64,000 nucleotides of DNA from Zavarzinella formosa DSM 19928 (GTDB taxonomy: Bacteria; Planctomycetota; Planctomycetia; Gemmatales; Gemmataceae), in contig NZ_JH636441.1 in the NCBI RefSeq assembly GCF_000255705.1, positions 561,512 through 625,511 on the forward strand. The letters are read 5' to 3'. The number at the start of each line of letters is the position of its first letter. The stretch's first letter is position 1. Made by a program: the position numbers and the translations under genes. The notes under the pieces were generated by a model. That model ran no database searches. It had not been told where the DNA came from and saw only the letters and a program-made list of their open reading frames with translations. This document shows positions 35,585-45,430 of the stretch, one piece after another.

Positions 35585-36799
35585 ATGACGGAACTCGACA
35601 TTCCCAAACTGCGGCCGGGCCTCAAGGCCGTCGCCGGGGACAAACCGGACACCGTGGTGATCGTCGATCAGTACCGCCTCGGGGATGCCATCGAAATCTC
35701 CCATGCGATGTTTGAACTCATCACGTTGTTCGATGGCCGAAAGAATCTCAAGCAGATCCGCGAAGAGACCGCCAAGATGTTCGAGGGGGAGCCGGTCCCC
35801 ATGGAAACGCTGGTGAATCTGGTTCGCGGGCTGGATCTGGATTATCTGCTCGACACCCCGAGATTGCGGGAAAAGCTGAACACGCCGGACAGACCCCCCA
35901 CATGCGTCGGTGTCTACGATGCGGACCCTGAAAAGGCCCGCAAGCAGTTGAAGAAGCTCTTCACCAACACCGGCGGGCCGGGATTGCCGGGAGAACCGGG
36001 TTGCCGGGTCGCCACCGATGGGGCCGTTCGGGCGGTGCTGGTCCCGCACATGGACTATCTTCGCGGGGGCGTCACCTACGGTTGGGGTTTCAAGGAATTG
36101 GTCGAACGAACGGATGCCTCTCTATTCGTCATTATCGGCACATCCCATTATTCCGGGTATCGATTCTCGCTCAGTCGTCAGAATTTTGCCACGAGCTTCG
36201 GGAAAGTACCCACCGATCAGGCGTATGTGGACCGGATCGCCAAACACTATGGCCCCGGCCTTTTTGATGATCCATATGCGCACGTGCCGGAACATTCGAT
36301 TGAACTCGAAGTGGCGATGCTCCAATATGTGTTTGATGGAAAACGCCCGTTCCGCATCGTGCCCTTGCTGACCGGGTCTTACTTCGATTGTGTCGGCAAG
36401 CGGACCAACCCGCGCGACCAAGCCGATATCGCCCGAATGATCTCGGCCCTGAAATTGGCCGAGGCTGAGGCCGGGGAGAAGGTCTGTTACGTTATCAGCG
36501 GGGATCTCGCCCACATCGGGCCGAAGTTTGAAGATCCGGATCTGCTGAGTGATGAACAACTTAAGGAGAGCAAGAAGCAGGACGACCGGTTGATGCAATT
36601 CGTGGCCGCCGCAGACACGGATGGCTATTTCGGCGTGATCGCGGCCGAGGAGGACAGCCGCCGGATCTGCGGGCTGCCGCCGACGTATCTCACCTTGGAG
36701 GCGGCCAAGCCGAAGCGTGGGAAACTCCTCCATTACGGCCGGTATATTCAGCCGGAAGGGATTGAGAGTGTGAGTTTCGCGGCCGTCGCTTTCGACTGA
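35585..36799 (+). CDS. Memo-like (AmmeMemoRadiSam system protein B-like) protein
   Basis: A 404-residue protein. Residues about 140-400 form a Memo domain, a relative of extradiol dioxygenases with metal-ligand-like residues: VPHMDYLRGG, IIGTSHYSG, HVPEHSIELEVAMLQ and VISGDLAHIGPKF. The N-terminal 100 residues look like a small winged-helix or PqqD-like domain (VIVDQYRLGDAIEISHAMFE, then LFDGRKNLKQIREE). In many bacteria Memo is found with AMMECR1 and a radical-SAM protein; neither lies adjacent. The chemical role is unknown. The start ATG at 35585 lies 104 bases beyond a hairpin. Confidence 0.88.
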   Translation: MTELDIPKLRPGLKAVAGDKPDTVVIVDQYRLGDAIEISHAMFELITLFDGRKNLKQIREETAKMFEGEPVPMETLVNLVRGLDLDYLLDTPRLREKLNTPDRPPTCVGVYDADPEKARKQLKKLFTNTGGPGLPGEPGCRVATDGAVRAVLVPHMDYLRGGVTYGWGFKELVERTDASLFVIIGTSHYSGYRFSLSRQNFATSFGKVPTDQAYVDRIAKHYGPGLFDDPYAHVPEHSIELEVAMLQYVFDGKRPFRIVPLLTGSYFDCVGKRTNPRDQADIARMISALKLAEAEAGEKVCYVISGDLAHIGPKFEDPDLLSDEQLKESKKQDDRLMQFVAAADTDGYFGVIAAEEDSRRICGLPPTYLTLEAAKPKRGKLLHYGRYIQPEGIESVSFAAVAFD

Positions 36800-36878
36800 G
36801 AAGCTTTCGAGCGAGAAAGATTTCACCCCGCGTCCGTATAATCTTTGGTGTGACATCCCTCGATTCGACGGAGCGGCA

Positions 36879-37460
36879 ATGAAACAGTTAATGTCTCCCG
36901 GCGGTTCGCGGCGATTGATGGCGGCGGTGGTCATGGGCACGGCTCTCTCGGCAATGGCCGGGGAAGCAATGGCCAGCCAACCGGCCCCCGATGCGGTTCA
37001 CGATATTTCCCGTTATTGTCAGGTTTGCTGGCGCAATGCCCGGCTCCACCCGGATAGCTGGTCGGACTGCACCCAAGAGGTGCTGATCCGCTTGCTTCAA
37101 ACGGTGGAAGCCGAGAAGTGGCCGCAACTCCTGAAACTGGAAAGCGACGACCGCCGGGAGTTTATCCGCGCCATTGATGCCGTGAAGAAGCGAACCCAAC
37201 GGGCCAAAAAGTACCAAATCCTTTCGGACGAAGTGCCAGACCGGCGCATGACTCCGGATTCATCCCGAAACGAGATCCAGGAAGAACTGGAACTTGCCTC
37301 CGGGAAAGTGCTTAGTCAGCGGCAGCAGCGCATCCTGCAACTGACTCGCGACGGCTGGACCGTTCCCGAGATTGCGACGGACATGAACACCACCGTCGAA
37401 CGCATCAGTGACGAAAAGTACAAAGCCATCCGCAAGTTGCGGAAGGAATTGAACGGCTGA
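36879..37460 (+). CDS. Sigma-70-like protein with an apparent N-terminal signal peptide
   Basis: A 193-residue protein. Region-2-like CQVCWRNARLHPDSW and SDCTQEVLIRLLQTV are followed by a region-4 helix-turn-helix (LSQRQQRILQLTRDGWTVPE, IATDMNTTVERISD). Unusually, residues 10-33 look like a signal peptide (RRLMAAVVMGTALSAMAGEAM). The ribosome binding site GGAG six bases before ATG 36879 supports this start; a later ATG within the same codons lacks one. A TATAAT at 36837-36842 may be its -10 element, but no -35 is recognised. It may be a membrane-held or processed regulator, or the hydrophobic stretch may simply be fortuitous. Confidence 0.75.
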   Translation: MKQLMSPGGSRRLMAAVVMGTALSAMAGEAMASQPAPDAVHDISRYCQVCWRNARLHPDSWSDCTQEVLIRLLQTVEAEKWPQLLKLESDDRREFIRAIDAVKKRTQRAKKYQILSDEVPDRRMTPDSSRNEIQEELELASGKVLSQRQQRILQLTRDGWTVPEIATDMNTTVERISDEKYKAIRKLRKELNG

Positions 37461-37474
37461 GAGAACGAATAAGA

Positions 37475-37630
37475 GAAGAGTTCACGCAAAGATCGCAAAG
37501 CACTGCAAAGATCGCATAAGAGTCGAAGAATGGTTTAAATCTGTCTTCCACGCGGGGAAGAGAAACTTAAACCATTCAAAATCACTTATGCGATCTTTGC
37601 GGTGCTTTGCGATCTTTGCGTGAACTCTTC
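37475..37630. repeat. Long hairpin (family copy 3)
   Basis: Outer arms 37475-37522 and 37585-37630 pair (GAAGAGTTCACGCAAAGATC at the left end), and shorter inner arms around TGGTTTAA also pair. CGCAAAGATCGCAAAG units recall those of the copy at 10565. It separates the sigma-like gene from the next gene. Confidence 0.85.
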
Positions 37631-37652
37631 GTTTTATAGGTGGTTTCCCCAA

Positions 37653-38063
37653 ATGACTCCCTCCGAAGCCGTTGATCGTCTCCAAACTGTCTTGGCCCAT
37701 CTGTGGATGATCCGCACGTTTCTGAAACACGCGGACGAAGTCACGGAGGACGAACAGCTCATCGAAATTCCCCGGCTGTTGTACGATTCGATTCGGGCTG
37801 CCGAACCCGCCTATCTTCGCAAGGACTTCCCGACGTATCTCCGGCGTCTCAAGGGCAAGTTGGGTAAACTCCGCAAGGGGGCCGACCTGTTCGCCCGCGA
37901 ATATTCCCGCGTGTCGGCCCACACCAATTTCGAGATGGCTTCCATTTCCTTGAGCGGGGCCGTCCGGCAGATGGAGGAGATTTTTTCGCAGATCACCGGG
38001 ACGGTGGAGACGGCAATAGAACCGGAAGAAGAGGGCGGGGCGGTTGGCGAGGAAAACGCATGA
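37653..38063 (+). CDS. Helical protein of unknown function
   Basis: A 136-residue protein. ATG 37653 is preceded by AGGTGG at about nine bases; the longer frame starts inside the hairpin and is discarded. The sequence is almost wholly helical and charged (AVDRLQTVLAHLWMIRTFLK, FPTYLRRLKGKLGKLRKGAD), with no Cys and an acidic tail. It has no signal peptide or membrane segment. No family is recognised; a HEPN-like or four-helix fold is possible but not shown. Confidence 0.6.
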   Translation: MTPSEAVDRLQTVLAHLWMIRTFLKHADEVTEDEQLIEIPRLLYDSIRAAEPAYLRKDFPTYLRRLKGKLGKLRKGADLFAREYSRVSAHTNFEMASISLSGAVRQMEEIFSQITGTVETAIEPEEEGGAVGEENA

Positions 38064-38132
38064 ACGATTGCAACGATAGGCTTACAGTTGGTACGATGAA
38101 ACACGTTTGATGACCCGACGAGAAAGAGTATT

Positions 38133-38393
38133 ATGGCCGTCACCGAACAACGCCACCCGACAGATGAACTTGTCAGACTCGGCCAAGAGGCATTTGATCG
38201 AACGGTGCGATCACGATTGCAGCCGGAAGACGATGGCAAATTCGTGGCCATTGATGTCGATTCGGAAGATTATGAAATCGACTTGGACGATTACGCCGCG
38301 ATCAAGCGCCTCTTGGCCCGATGTCCGGCGGCCCAAGTCCTCTTGTTGCGAGCCGGGCAGAAGGGCACTTGCCGCTTTGGTTTACACCGATGA
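38133..38393 (+). CDS. Small protein paired with a retropepsin-like protease
   Basis: An 86-residue acidic protein (VAIDVDSEDYEIDLDDYAAI) with a short C-terminal strand (AAQVLLLRAGQKG). Its stop overlaps the start of the protease gene in an ATGA, so the two are translationally coupled. Proteins of this general shape often precede clan-AA proteases in cyanobacteria and planctomycetes. The function is not known; a toxin-antitoxin-like or substrate role is speculation. Confidence 0.7.
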   Translation: MAVTEQRHPTDELVRLGQEAFDRTVRSRLQPEDDGKFVAIDVDSEDYEIDLDDYAAIKRLLARCPAAQVLLLRAGQKGTCRFGLHR

Positions 38394-38761
38394 TACGCGG
38401 AACCGTAAACACTCGCGGGGAGGCGGTTGTCAGCCTCCATGTGAAAGGCGCCAACGGTTTGGAGTTTGACGTGGATGCCGTCATCGACACCGGCTTCAAT
38501 GCCTCTCTGACCCTGCCTCCGGCCTTGGTGTCGATACTAGGCCTTCCAACCTTGTCGGCGGGTGTTTCATATCTCGCGGATGGCTCAATTTGCCAATACG
38601 ATGTTTGCCCGGTGGCCGTCGTCTGGGATGGGATCGAGCAAGTGGTGACGGCCTATGCCATCGGCGATGAACCGTTGCTGGGGATGCGTCTCCTCGCGGG
38701 TCACGAATTACGAATGCAACTGGTGCCCGGCGGGTTGGTGGAAATCAAAACAATCCCCTGA
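38390..38761 (+). CDS. Clan AA (retropepsin-like) aspartic protease
   Basis: A 123-residue protein beginning MIRGTVN, with the single active-site motif DTG in VDAVIDTGFNASLTLP and the second family element GDEPLLGMRLLAGHEL. One DTG per chain means it should dimerise like retropepsins. It overlaps the preceding 86-residue gene by four bases. The substrate is unknown, and no retroelement genes are present. Confidence 0.85.
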   Translation: MIRGTVNTRGEAVVSLHVKGANGLEFDVDAVIDTGFNASLTLPPALVSILGLPTLSAGVSYLADGSICQYDVCPVAVVWDGIEQVVTAYAIGDEPLLGMRLLAGHELRMQLVPGGLVEIKTIP

Positions 38762-39119
38762 TGAAACCGCACTTTTTCAAGCCTCTTTTGATCTGTCTGG
38801 TTCGTTATCAATTCAACAAAAAAGCCGAAGGCATTCTTAGTAATGAAAAGATCTTCTCCTCAAGTTTCCCACCGGTGGGGATGGCAAATTGACGTGCCGA
38901 CGGGTGATTTGCCTTTTCCCGTTTTTTTCGCCGTGTGCATCTAGCTTTCGCCGGAGGTTCGTCCAAAATACGACTTCGATCACGCCGAGTGCGAGTTAAC
39001 TCTCCATTAACTCAGTGGCCTCGGTGCCCGAAGAAAGACGGTTATCCCCGTCAGTCGTTCGCGGTTTGAATCAAAATAGCGTCCCAGCCGATGCGACACG
39101 ATACGGAGTGCCAAAGCTC
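38762..39119. other. Intergenic region with a small inverted repeat
   Basis: About 360 bases with no convincing gene. A 43-codon frame starts at 38761 but has no homology-like features. GAGTTAA (38993-38999) and TTAACTC (39007-39013) form a seven-base inverted repeat that could be an operator for the following membrane-protein and respiratory genes. A GTG frame reaching 39419 starts at 39015, but its first 35 residues lack any feature. Confidence 0.35.
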
Positions 39120-39419
39120 ATGAAGGGACCAGAATCTGCTCTCATTGAAACCACCGAAGTCCACCACATCATTCGTGGGTTGGCGGTCGGTTCGTTCGGG
39201 ATGAGCTTCTTTTCGTTTCTGGTCTTCTGGTGGATCCCCTTCGGGTTCCTCGTGTCCAGCGCCGCCGGTGTCATGGCGCTCACCAGCATTGCCTTGGGCA
39301 TTCGCACCAAAGAACGCGGCCTCTACTATCCGCTGGGGGCGATTGCCCTGACGATTATCACGACGCATGCCGCCTTGCTTTCCATGAAGTTCACCAACGT
39401 TTTGTTTCTCGATTTTTAA
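39120..39419 (+). CDS. Small membrane protein preceding the respiratory cluster
   Basis: A 99-residue protein starting at ATG 39120 (GGAG lies 12 bases upstream, rather far). Residues 15-100 hold three hydrophobic segments around GSFGMSFFSFLVFWWIPFGF, LVSSAAGVMALTSIALGI and LGAIALTIITTHAALLSM. It resembles DUF4190-type membrane proteins. It lies 74 bases before actA and may be cotranscribed with the respiratory genes, but a direct role is not indicated. Confidence 0.65.
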   Translation: MKGPESALIETTEVHHIIRGLAVGSFGMSFFSFLVFWWIPFGFLVSSAAGVMALTSIALGIRTKERGLYYPLGAIALTIITTHAALLSMKFTNVLFLDF

Positions 39420-39493
39420 TCCGGTCCCGCGGTTGTGCCGGTGGTTGCCGGTCGGCCGGGGAGTTTGTCGCCCTCCGTATGGGGAATTGATCG

Positions 39494-40207
39494 ATGGCCC
39501 AGGTATTTCACCGCAGCATGAACGCGGTATCCCGAATCATGGTGTTCGGGCTGCCGCTCTTGTTCATGGGGTCGGTTCTCGGCGGATCGATCATCTATCG
39601 CTCTGGCTATATCACCGGCCGCGGCGAAACGGTCGATCAGCCCGTGCCGTTCAGCCACCTGCACCACGTCGGGCAGTTGGGCATTGATTGTCGCTACTGC
39701 CACACTTCCGTGGAATCTTCGAGTTTTGCCGGCATCCCGCCGACGAAGACTTGCATGAACTGCCACCAGCAGATGTGGGCCGGGGCTGAAATGCTCAACC
39801 CGATCCGTGAAAGCTACAAGCAAAACAAATCCGTTCCGTGGGAGCGGGTTCATAACCTGCCTGACTATGTCTACTTCAATCACTCGATTCACGTGGCCAA
39901 GGGCGTCGGCTGCGTGTCGTGTCACGGCCAGGTTGATCAGATGCCGCTGATGTATCAAAGCAAGTCGCTGCTGATGGAATGGTGCTTGAAGTGCCACCGA
40001 AACCCGGAGCCGAATCTTCGGCCCGCCTCGGAGGTCACCAGCATGACATTCAAGCCGGCCGACTATGTGAACCCGGAGACGGGCAAGAAGGAAAACCCAG
40101 AAACCGGCAAGCCGTTCACGCAAGCCGAACTCGGGAAGTTGATGAAGGATAAGAATCACGTGCGAAATGCCCTGACGCTGACCAGTTGTTCGATCTGCCA
40201 CCGCTAA
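39494..40207 (+). CDS. actA: Alternative complex III subunit ActA, pentahaem cytochrome c
   Basis: A 237-residue cytochrome anchored by one N-terminal helix (IMVFGLPLLFMGSVLGG). Five CxxCH haem motifs are present: CRYCH, CMNCH, CVSCH, CLKCH and the C-terminal CSICH. This matches the ActA subunit of alternative complex III, which passes electrons from the quinol site to downstream cytochromes on the periplasmic side. It opens a tightly packed operon, with actB starting 21 bases downstream. Confidence 0.95.
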   Translation: MAQVFHRSMNAVSRIMVFGLPLLFMGSVLGGSIIYRSGYITGRGETVDQPVPFSHLHHVGQLGIDCRYCHTSVESSSFAGIPPTKTCMNCHQQMWAGAEMLNPIRESYKQNKSVPWERVHNLPDYVYFNHSIHVAKGVGCVSCHGQVDQMPLMYQSKSLLMEWCLKCHRNPEPNLRPASEVTSMTFKPADYVNPETGKKENPETGKPFTQAELGKLMKDKNHVRNALTLTSCSICHR

Positions 40208-40227
40208 CCCAAGGTGATGAGGGACCG

Positions 40228-43200
40228 ATGGCCCTGAGAACCGATTCTGACAATCCGATTGAGTCCGGCGGCGGCGACGACTTGTGGCTAGGCCTCGAGC
40301 ATTTCGCCAACACGCCTGAATTCACCGAAATGCTCCACCGGGAATTCCCGGAGGACGCCACGGCGTGGAACGACCCCGTGAGTCGGCGAACCTTCCTCAC
40401 GCTCTCGGGGGCCTCCGTGGCCCTCGCCGGGATCGGCTGCTCGCCGCGCCCCGCGTCGCGTGAGAAGATCTATCCGTATGTGAAACAGCCGGAACAGATC
40501 ACTCCTGGTCTGCCGCTCTTCTTCGCCACCGGCCACGCCCAGCAAGGCGTGACCAGCGGCATCTTGGTCAAGAGCCGCGAAGGCCGGCCGATCAAGATCG
40601 AAGGGAACCCGAGCCATCCCGGCAGCCTCGGTTCGACCGACGTTTTCATGCAGGCTTCCCTGCTGAACCTGTACGATCCGGACCGCTCCCGGCAGGTCAT
40701 CAACGGCCGCACTGGCGACGAAATCACTTGGGACACGGCCATTGGCCAGCTCAAGGGCAAACTTCCGAAGACCGCCAAAGTGCGGATCCTGACGGAGACC
40801 GTCGGTTCGCCGAGTTTGGCCCAGACAATTGACACGTTCGCCAAGCAGTTCACGCCAGCCGCTGAATGGGTTCAGTACGAACCTGTGAACCGGGACAACG
40901 TACGGGAAGGCTCCAAGCTTGCCTTCGGTGAATACGTCAACGCCGTATACGACTTCACGAAGGCCCTCCGGGTCGTTTCACTGGATTCGGACTTTTTAGG
41001 TGGTGTTGTCGGTGGCGTGCGTTATGCGAAGGACTTCAACTCGCTTCGCAAGACCGCTGTGCCGGGCAAAGACAAAGACGGCCACACGGCGATGGTCACG
41101 CCGACCGCCGATCAAATGAACCGGCTGTACTCGGTGGAATCGACGTTGTCCCCGACCGGGGCCGTGGCCGATCACCGTCTGCCGATGAAGTCTGTGGAAA
41201 TCGAATCGTTCGTCCGGGCGCTGGCCAAGGAACTTGGCGTGAACGCCGGGGAAGGCGGCGCGCTGCCGGATCTCGCCAAGAAGTGGCTGGCTCCGCTGGT
41301 CAAGGACTTGCAGGCGAACAAGGGCAAGAGCATCGTGATCGCAGGGGATCATCAGCCCGCCGCCGTTCACGCGATTGTCCACAATATCAACGAGGCGCTT
41401 GGCAATATCGGCACGACGGTGAAGCTCACCAAGCCGGTGGAAGCCAAGCCGAGCAATCAGCTCGCCGATTATAAGAAACTTGTCGAGGAAATGGCCGCCG
41501 GCAAGGTTGATGCCGTGTTGATCCTCGGCGTGAACCCGGTTTATTCCTCCCCGGCCGACATCGACTTTGTCGGCGCCCTCAAGAAGGTTCCGCTCAAGGT
41601 CCACATGGGAAGCCATCTGGACGAGACGGCGATCCTTTGTGACTACCACTTTAACGAGGCTCACGCCTTGGAAACGTGGGGCGACGGCCGGGCATTCGAC
41701 GGCACCGCCAGCATCAGCCAGCCGCTGATCGCCCCGTTGTTCAACGGCCATTCGATCCTTGAGTTGATCGCCTCGCTGACGACCAATGCCGCATTGGTCA
41801 CCGGCATGGAGATCGTGAAGACGTTCTGGCAAAACCAGCCGAAGGACGGGGGCACGCCTCCGGACTTCTCGATCTGGTGGCAGCACGTCCTTCAAGACGG
41901 CGTGGTCCCCAAATCCGAATTCCCGGCAGTGGCGAAGAAGCCCGCCACGACGGCCATCCCGGCGTACAAGGCTCCCGGCAAGGGAACCGAGTTGAATCTC
42001 CGGGCCGACCCGAATCTGTTCGATGGCCGGTTCGCCAACAATGGTTGGTTGCAGGAACTTCCTCGGCCGATCACGAAGTTGACGTGGGATAACGCCGCGA
42101 TCATTAGCCCCAAAACGGCGGCTGATCTTGGTTTCTCCGTCGGCATCATGCGGAGCGGCGGCGGCGAACACGGCAAGGCCCAAGTGGACATTGGTGAACT
42201 CACCATCGGCGGCAAGAAATTGACCGTCGCCGTGTGGATTCAGCCGATGCACGTTGATGACTCGATCACCCTCTATCTCGGCAGCGGCCGGGAACGATCC
42301 GGGCAGATTGGCAACACGGGCTTCAACGGCTTCAAGGTTCGCTCCGCTGAAAGCCCGGACATCAGCGTCGGTGCTGAACTGAAACCGACAGGCGAGAAGT
42401 TTATCCTCGCCTGCACCCAGTCGCACTTCAGCATGGAAGGTCGGCGGCCGGCCCGTTCGGCTTACTTGGAAGAGTTCCGCGAGAACCCGAATTTCGCCAA
42501 GGTGGCCGCGATCGCCGCCCCCGAATGGAGAGAAATCGACGAGACTCTTCCCGGTAACGAACACAAACACGAAGAACACGGCCACGATCACGATCATGGC
42601 GAGAAGAAGTCCGAAGGCGGAGCCGGGAAGAAGGAAGAACACCACGAAGTGCATGACAAGCGGACGATTCCGCTCACCATGTACCCGCCGACGAACAAGG
42701 AAGGCCGCCGTTGGGCGATGGCCATCGACTTGACGCAGTGCAACGGGTGCAGCGTGTGCCTCATCGCCTGTCAGGCCGAAAACAACGTGCCGGTTGTGGG
42801 CAAAACGCAGGTCACCAAAGGCCGCGAAATGCACTGGATTCGGGTGGACCGCTACTACGAAGGGACCGACCCGAACGATGCCGCGAATCTCGTGGCTCAC
42901 TTCCAGCCGGTTCCGTGTCAGCAGTGTGAAAAGGCTCCGTGTGAAGTTGTGTGCCCGGTGGCCGCGACGCTTCACAGCACGGACGGCCTGAACGACATGG
43001 TGTACAACCGCTGTGTCGGCACGCGGTATTGCTCCAACAACTGCCCCTATAAGGTGCGTCGGTTCAACTTCCTGACCTTCGCGGATTGGAAGACCGACAC
43101 TCTCAAGCTCATGCGGAACCCCGAGGTGACCGTTCGGGAGCGGGGGGTGATGGAAAAATGCACCTACTGCGTCCAACGGATTCGCTCGGCCGAGATTGAA

Positions 43201-43431
43201 GCCGAACGACAATTCCGTGGCATCAAGGACGGTGAGGTTGTCACCGCCTGCCAGGCCGCTTGTCCGTCGGGAGCCATCACGTTCGGCGATCTGTCCATCA
43301 AGGACAGCATGGTCAACCAGAAGAAGGCTCAGTCGAACAACTACGGCCTGCTTGCCGAATTGAACACGCTGCCGCGAACCACGTACCTCGCGGCGATCCG
43401 AAATCCCAACCCCGAGATGCCGAGGGCTTGA
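40228..43431 (+). CDS. actB: Alternative complex III subunit ActB, molybdopterin-like and iron-sulfur protein
   Basis: A 1,067-residue protein; ATG 40228 follows GAGGGACCG. The N-terminus carries a twin-arginine signal ([20 protein letters not shown]). The long middle part resembles a molybdopterin oxidoreductase without a visible cofactor ligand, as known for ActB. A His-rich insertion ([17 protein letters not shown]) precedes the ferredoxin-like tail. The tail has cluster motifs [37 protein letters not shown] and CTYC with CQAACP, fitting three [4Fe-4S] and one [3Fe-4S] cluster. It should face the periplasm and feed haems of ActA and ActE. Confidence 0.95.
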   Translation: MALRTDSDNPIESGGGDDLWLGLEHFANTPEFTEMLHREFPEDATAWNDPVSRRTFLTLSGASVALAGIGCSPRPASREKIYPYVKQPEQITPGLPLFFATGHAQQGVTSGILVKSREGRPIKIEGNPSHPGSLGSTDVFMQASLLNLYDPDRSRQVINGRTGDEITWDTAIGQLKGKLPKTAKVRILTETVGSPSLAQTIDTFAKQFTPAAEWVQYEPVNRDNVREGSKLAFGEYVNAVYDFTKALRVVSLDSDFLGGVVGGVRYAKDFNSLRKTAVPGKDKDGHTAMVTPTADQMNRLYSVESTLSPTGAVADHRLPMKSVEIESFVRALAKELGVNAGEGGALPDLAKKWLAPLVKDLQANKGKSIVIAGDHQPAAVHAIVHNINEALGNIGTTVKLTKPVEAKPSNQLADYKKLVEEMAAGKVDAVLILGVNPVYSSPADIDFVGALKKVPLKVHMGSHLDETAILCDYHFNEAHALETWGDGRAFDGTASISQPLIAPLFNGHSILELIASLTTNAALVTGMEIVKTFWQNQPKDGGTPPDFSIWWQHVLQDGVVPKSEFPAVAKKPATTAIPAYKAPGKGTELNLRADPNLFDGRFANNGWLQELPRPITKLTWDNAAIISPKTAADLGFSVGIMRSGGGEHGKAQVDIGELTIGGKKLTVAVWIQPMHVDDSITLYLGSGRERSGQIGNTGFNGFKVRSAESPDISVGAELKPTGEKFILACTQSHFSMEGRRPARSAYLEEFRENPNFAKVAAIAAPEWREIDETLPGNEHKHEEHGHDHDHGEKKSEGGAGKKEEHHEVHDKRTIPLTMYPPTNKEGRRWAMAIDLTQCNGCSVCLIACQAENNVPVVGKTQVTKGREMHWIRVDRYYEGTDPNDAANLVAHFQPVPCQQCEKAPCEVVCPVAATLHSTDGLNDMVYNRCVGTRYCSNNCPYKVRRFNFLTFADWKTDTLKLMRNPEVTVRERGVMEKCTYCVQRIRSAEIEAERQFRGIKDGEVVTACQAACPSGAITFGDLSIKDSMVNQKKAQSNNYGLLAELNTLPRTTYLAAIRNPNPEMPRA

Positions 43432-43436
43432 TTCCG

Positions 43437-44867
43437 ATGGCAACTGGCGTTCTCGCACATGACGGTCATCATTCGTCGGCCCCGCCGCACGTCGAGCCGT
43501 TGCCCGTCGCCATCGGCGGGCAACACAGCATGGGCTCGGTTTGCGACGCGATCGGCGACATCGCCACATGTGTGAAGCCTCACCCGAAGAACTGGTACAT
43601 TGTCTTCGGAATAGGTTTCACACTCGCGGCCGGTTTTTTGGTCGCGGTCACCTACCTGCTCACCTATGGCACCGGCGTGTGGGGGATCAACGTCCCCACG
43701 GCTTGGGGCTTTGCGATCATCAACTTCGTGTGGTGGATCGGCATCGGCCACGCCGGCACGCTGATCTCCGCGATTTTGCTGCTGCTCCATCAACGGTGGC
43801 GGACAAGCATCAACCGGTTTGCCGAGGCCATGACGATCTTTGCGGTGATGTGCGCCGGGGTGTTCCCCCTGCTTCACATGGGCCGCCCGTGGCTGGCTTA
43901 CTGGTTGTTTCCGTTCCCGAACAATTTCGCGATGTATCCGCAGTTCCGCAGCCCGCTGGCGTGGGACGTGTTCGCGGTGACCACATACGGTACGGTCTCC
44001 GTGATCTTCTGGTATGTCGGCCTCATCCCGGACTTCGGGGTGCTGCGAGATTCGGCGCCCACCAAGATCCAGCGCTGGGCCTACGGGATGCTCTCCCTTG
44101 GCTGGCGCGGATCGGCGTATCACTGGCGCCGGTACGAAAAGGTGTATTTGATCCTGGCCGGTATCTCGACGCCGCTCGTGTTCTCTGTGCACTCGATCGT
44201 GTCGTTCGACTTCGCCGTGTCCATCGTGCCGCTGTGGCACGCGACGATCTTCCCGCCGTTCTTCGTGATCGGGGCCATTTTCTCCGGCTTTGCGATGGTG
44301 CTGTTCCTCGCCTTGCCTCTGCGAAAGTGGTACGGCCTTGAGGACTTCATCACGGACTGGCACATTGATAATTGTGCCAAGGTGATGTTGGGCACCGGGA
44401 TGCTCGTGAGTTACGGCTACTTCTGCGAAGTTTGGATGGCTTGGTATTCCCACAGTCTGTATGAGGCGGACACGACGTGGCAGCGGCTCTTCGGCCCCTA
44501 CGGTTGGAGTTACTGGACGCTGATTTTCTGTAATTTCATCGCCCCGCAGGTTTTGTGGTATCGCCCGTGGCGGTTGAACCCGTACATCCTGTTCGTGGTG
44601 TGTGTGATCGTCCTCATTGGCATGTGGTTCGAGCGGTATGTGATCGTTATCACGCTCACCCGCGAATACATGCCGTCCATGTGGGGCCGCTATGCCCCGA
44701 CGGTGTGGGACTGGTTGCTGTACATCGGGACGTTCGGGATCTTCTTTACCTTCTTCATGTTGTTCGTGCGGTACGTGCCGATGATCTCGATCACGGAAAT
44801 GCGTGAACTGTTGCCGAAGAGTGCCGGCGGGCAAGACGGCCACTCGATTGCGGAGGGCCCCCCGTGA
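43437..44867 (+). CDS. actC: Alternative complex III subunit ActC (NrfD-like quinol-binding membrane protein)
   Basis: A 476-residue polytopic protein, with about ten membrane segments from residue 60 onward. It belongs to the NrfD/PsrC type: WWIGIGHAGTLISAILLLLHQ, ICFLLHMGRP-like FPLLHMGRPWLAYWLFPFP and YGYFCEVWMAWYSHS are visible. It should hold a quinol site next to ActB. The ATG at 43437 lies five bases after the actB stop. The next gene overlaps its stop as GTGA. Confidence 0.94.
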   Translation: MATGVLAHDGHHSSAPPHVEPLPVAIGGQHSMGSVCDAIGDIATCVKPHPKNWYIVFGIGFTLAAGFLVAVTYLLTYGTGVWGINVPTAWGFAIINFVWWIGIGHAGTLISAILLLLHQRWRTSINRFAEAMTIFAVMCAGVFPLLHMGRPWLAYWLFPFPNNFAMYPQFRSPLAWDVFAVTTYGTVSVIFWYVGLIPDFGVLRDSAPTKIQRWAYGMLSLGWRGSAYHWRRYEKVYLILAGISTPLVFSVHSIVSFDFAVSIVPLWHATIFPPFFVIGAIFSGFAMVLFLALPLRKWYGLEDFITDWHIDNCAKVMLGTGMLVSYGYFCEVWMAWYSHSLYEADTTWQRLFGPYGWSYWTLIFCNFIAPQVLWYRPWRLNPYILFVVCVIVLIGMWFERYVIVITLTREYMPSMWGRYAPTVWDWLLYIGTFGIFFTFFMLFVRYVPMISITEMRELLPKSAGGQDGHSIAEGPP

Positions 44868-45430
44868 GTGATGTCATCGAACCGAAGATTTACGGTCTTC
44901 TGGCCGAATATGACCGGCCCGATCCTCTCATTGAGGCCATCAAGAAGGTCCGGGCCGAAGGATACACGAAGATCGACGGGTACTCCCCGTATGCGGTCGC
45001 CGGAATTGCCGACGCCCTCGGTTTCATCAAAACCGAAATGGCGACGATTATGCTTTGCGGCGGCCTCGTCGGCTCGACCAGCGCGTTCCTGATGCAATGG
45101 TGGACGAACGCCATCGACTATCCGATTAACATCGGCGGCCGGGCGTCGCTGGACGTGTTCGAGTTCCTCAAGAGCTGGCCGTCCTTCATCCCGATTACGT
45201 TTGAAGGGGGCATTCTGACATGCGCCCTCAGTGGTGTGTTTGGCTTGATTGCGATCTGCGGCCTGCCGCGACCGCACCACCCGTTGTTCAATGCGAATAT
45301 TTTCTCCCGATGCTCGCGAGACCGGTTTTTCCTGTCCGTCGAGGCAACGGATCCGAAGTTTGACCTTGAGGCGACGAAGGCCCTGCTGGCTACTCTGTCG
45401 CCGATGTCCGTGACGGAGGTGCCCGCGTGA
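44864..45430 (+). CDS. actD: Alternative complex III subunit ActD (DUF3341)
   Basis: A 188-residue protein with a GTG start overlapping the actC stop. It has the ActD pattern: a small cytoplasmic domain (YGLLAEYDRPDPLIEAIKKV, YTKIDGYSPYAVAGI) followed by two membrane helices (TIMLCGGLVGSTSAFLMQWW and FEGGILTCALSGVFGLIAIC). In known complexes it caps the ActC side. Its own stop overlaps the next start as GTGA. Confidence 0.93.
   Translation: MSDVIEPKIYGLLAEYDRPDPLIEAIKKVRAEGYTKIDGYSPYAVAGIADALGFIKTEMATIMLCGGLVGSTSAFLMQWWTNAIDYPINIGGRASLDVFEFLKSWPSFIPITFEGGILTCALSGVFGLIAICGLPRPHHPLFNANIFSRCSRDRFFLSVEATDPKFDLEATKALLATLSPMSVTEVPA

Noticed and set aside
38761-38892. A 43-codon frame overlapping the protease stop
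   Set aside because: There is no ribosome binding site apart from the overlap, and its sequence shows no conserved-looking pattern.
40996-43569. A long open frame (857 codons) on the minus strand opposite actB
   Set aside because: It is a GC-rich shadow of a clearly coding gene; its composition is rich in Arg, His and Gly with no domain pattern.
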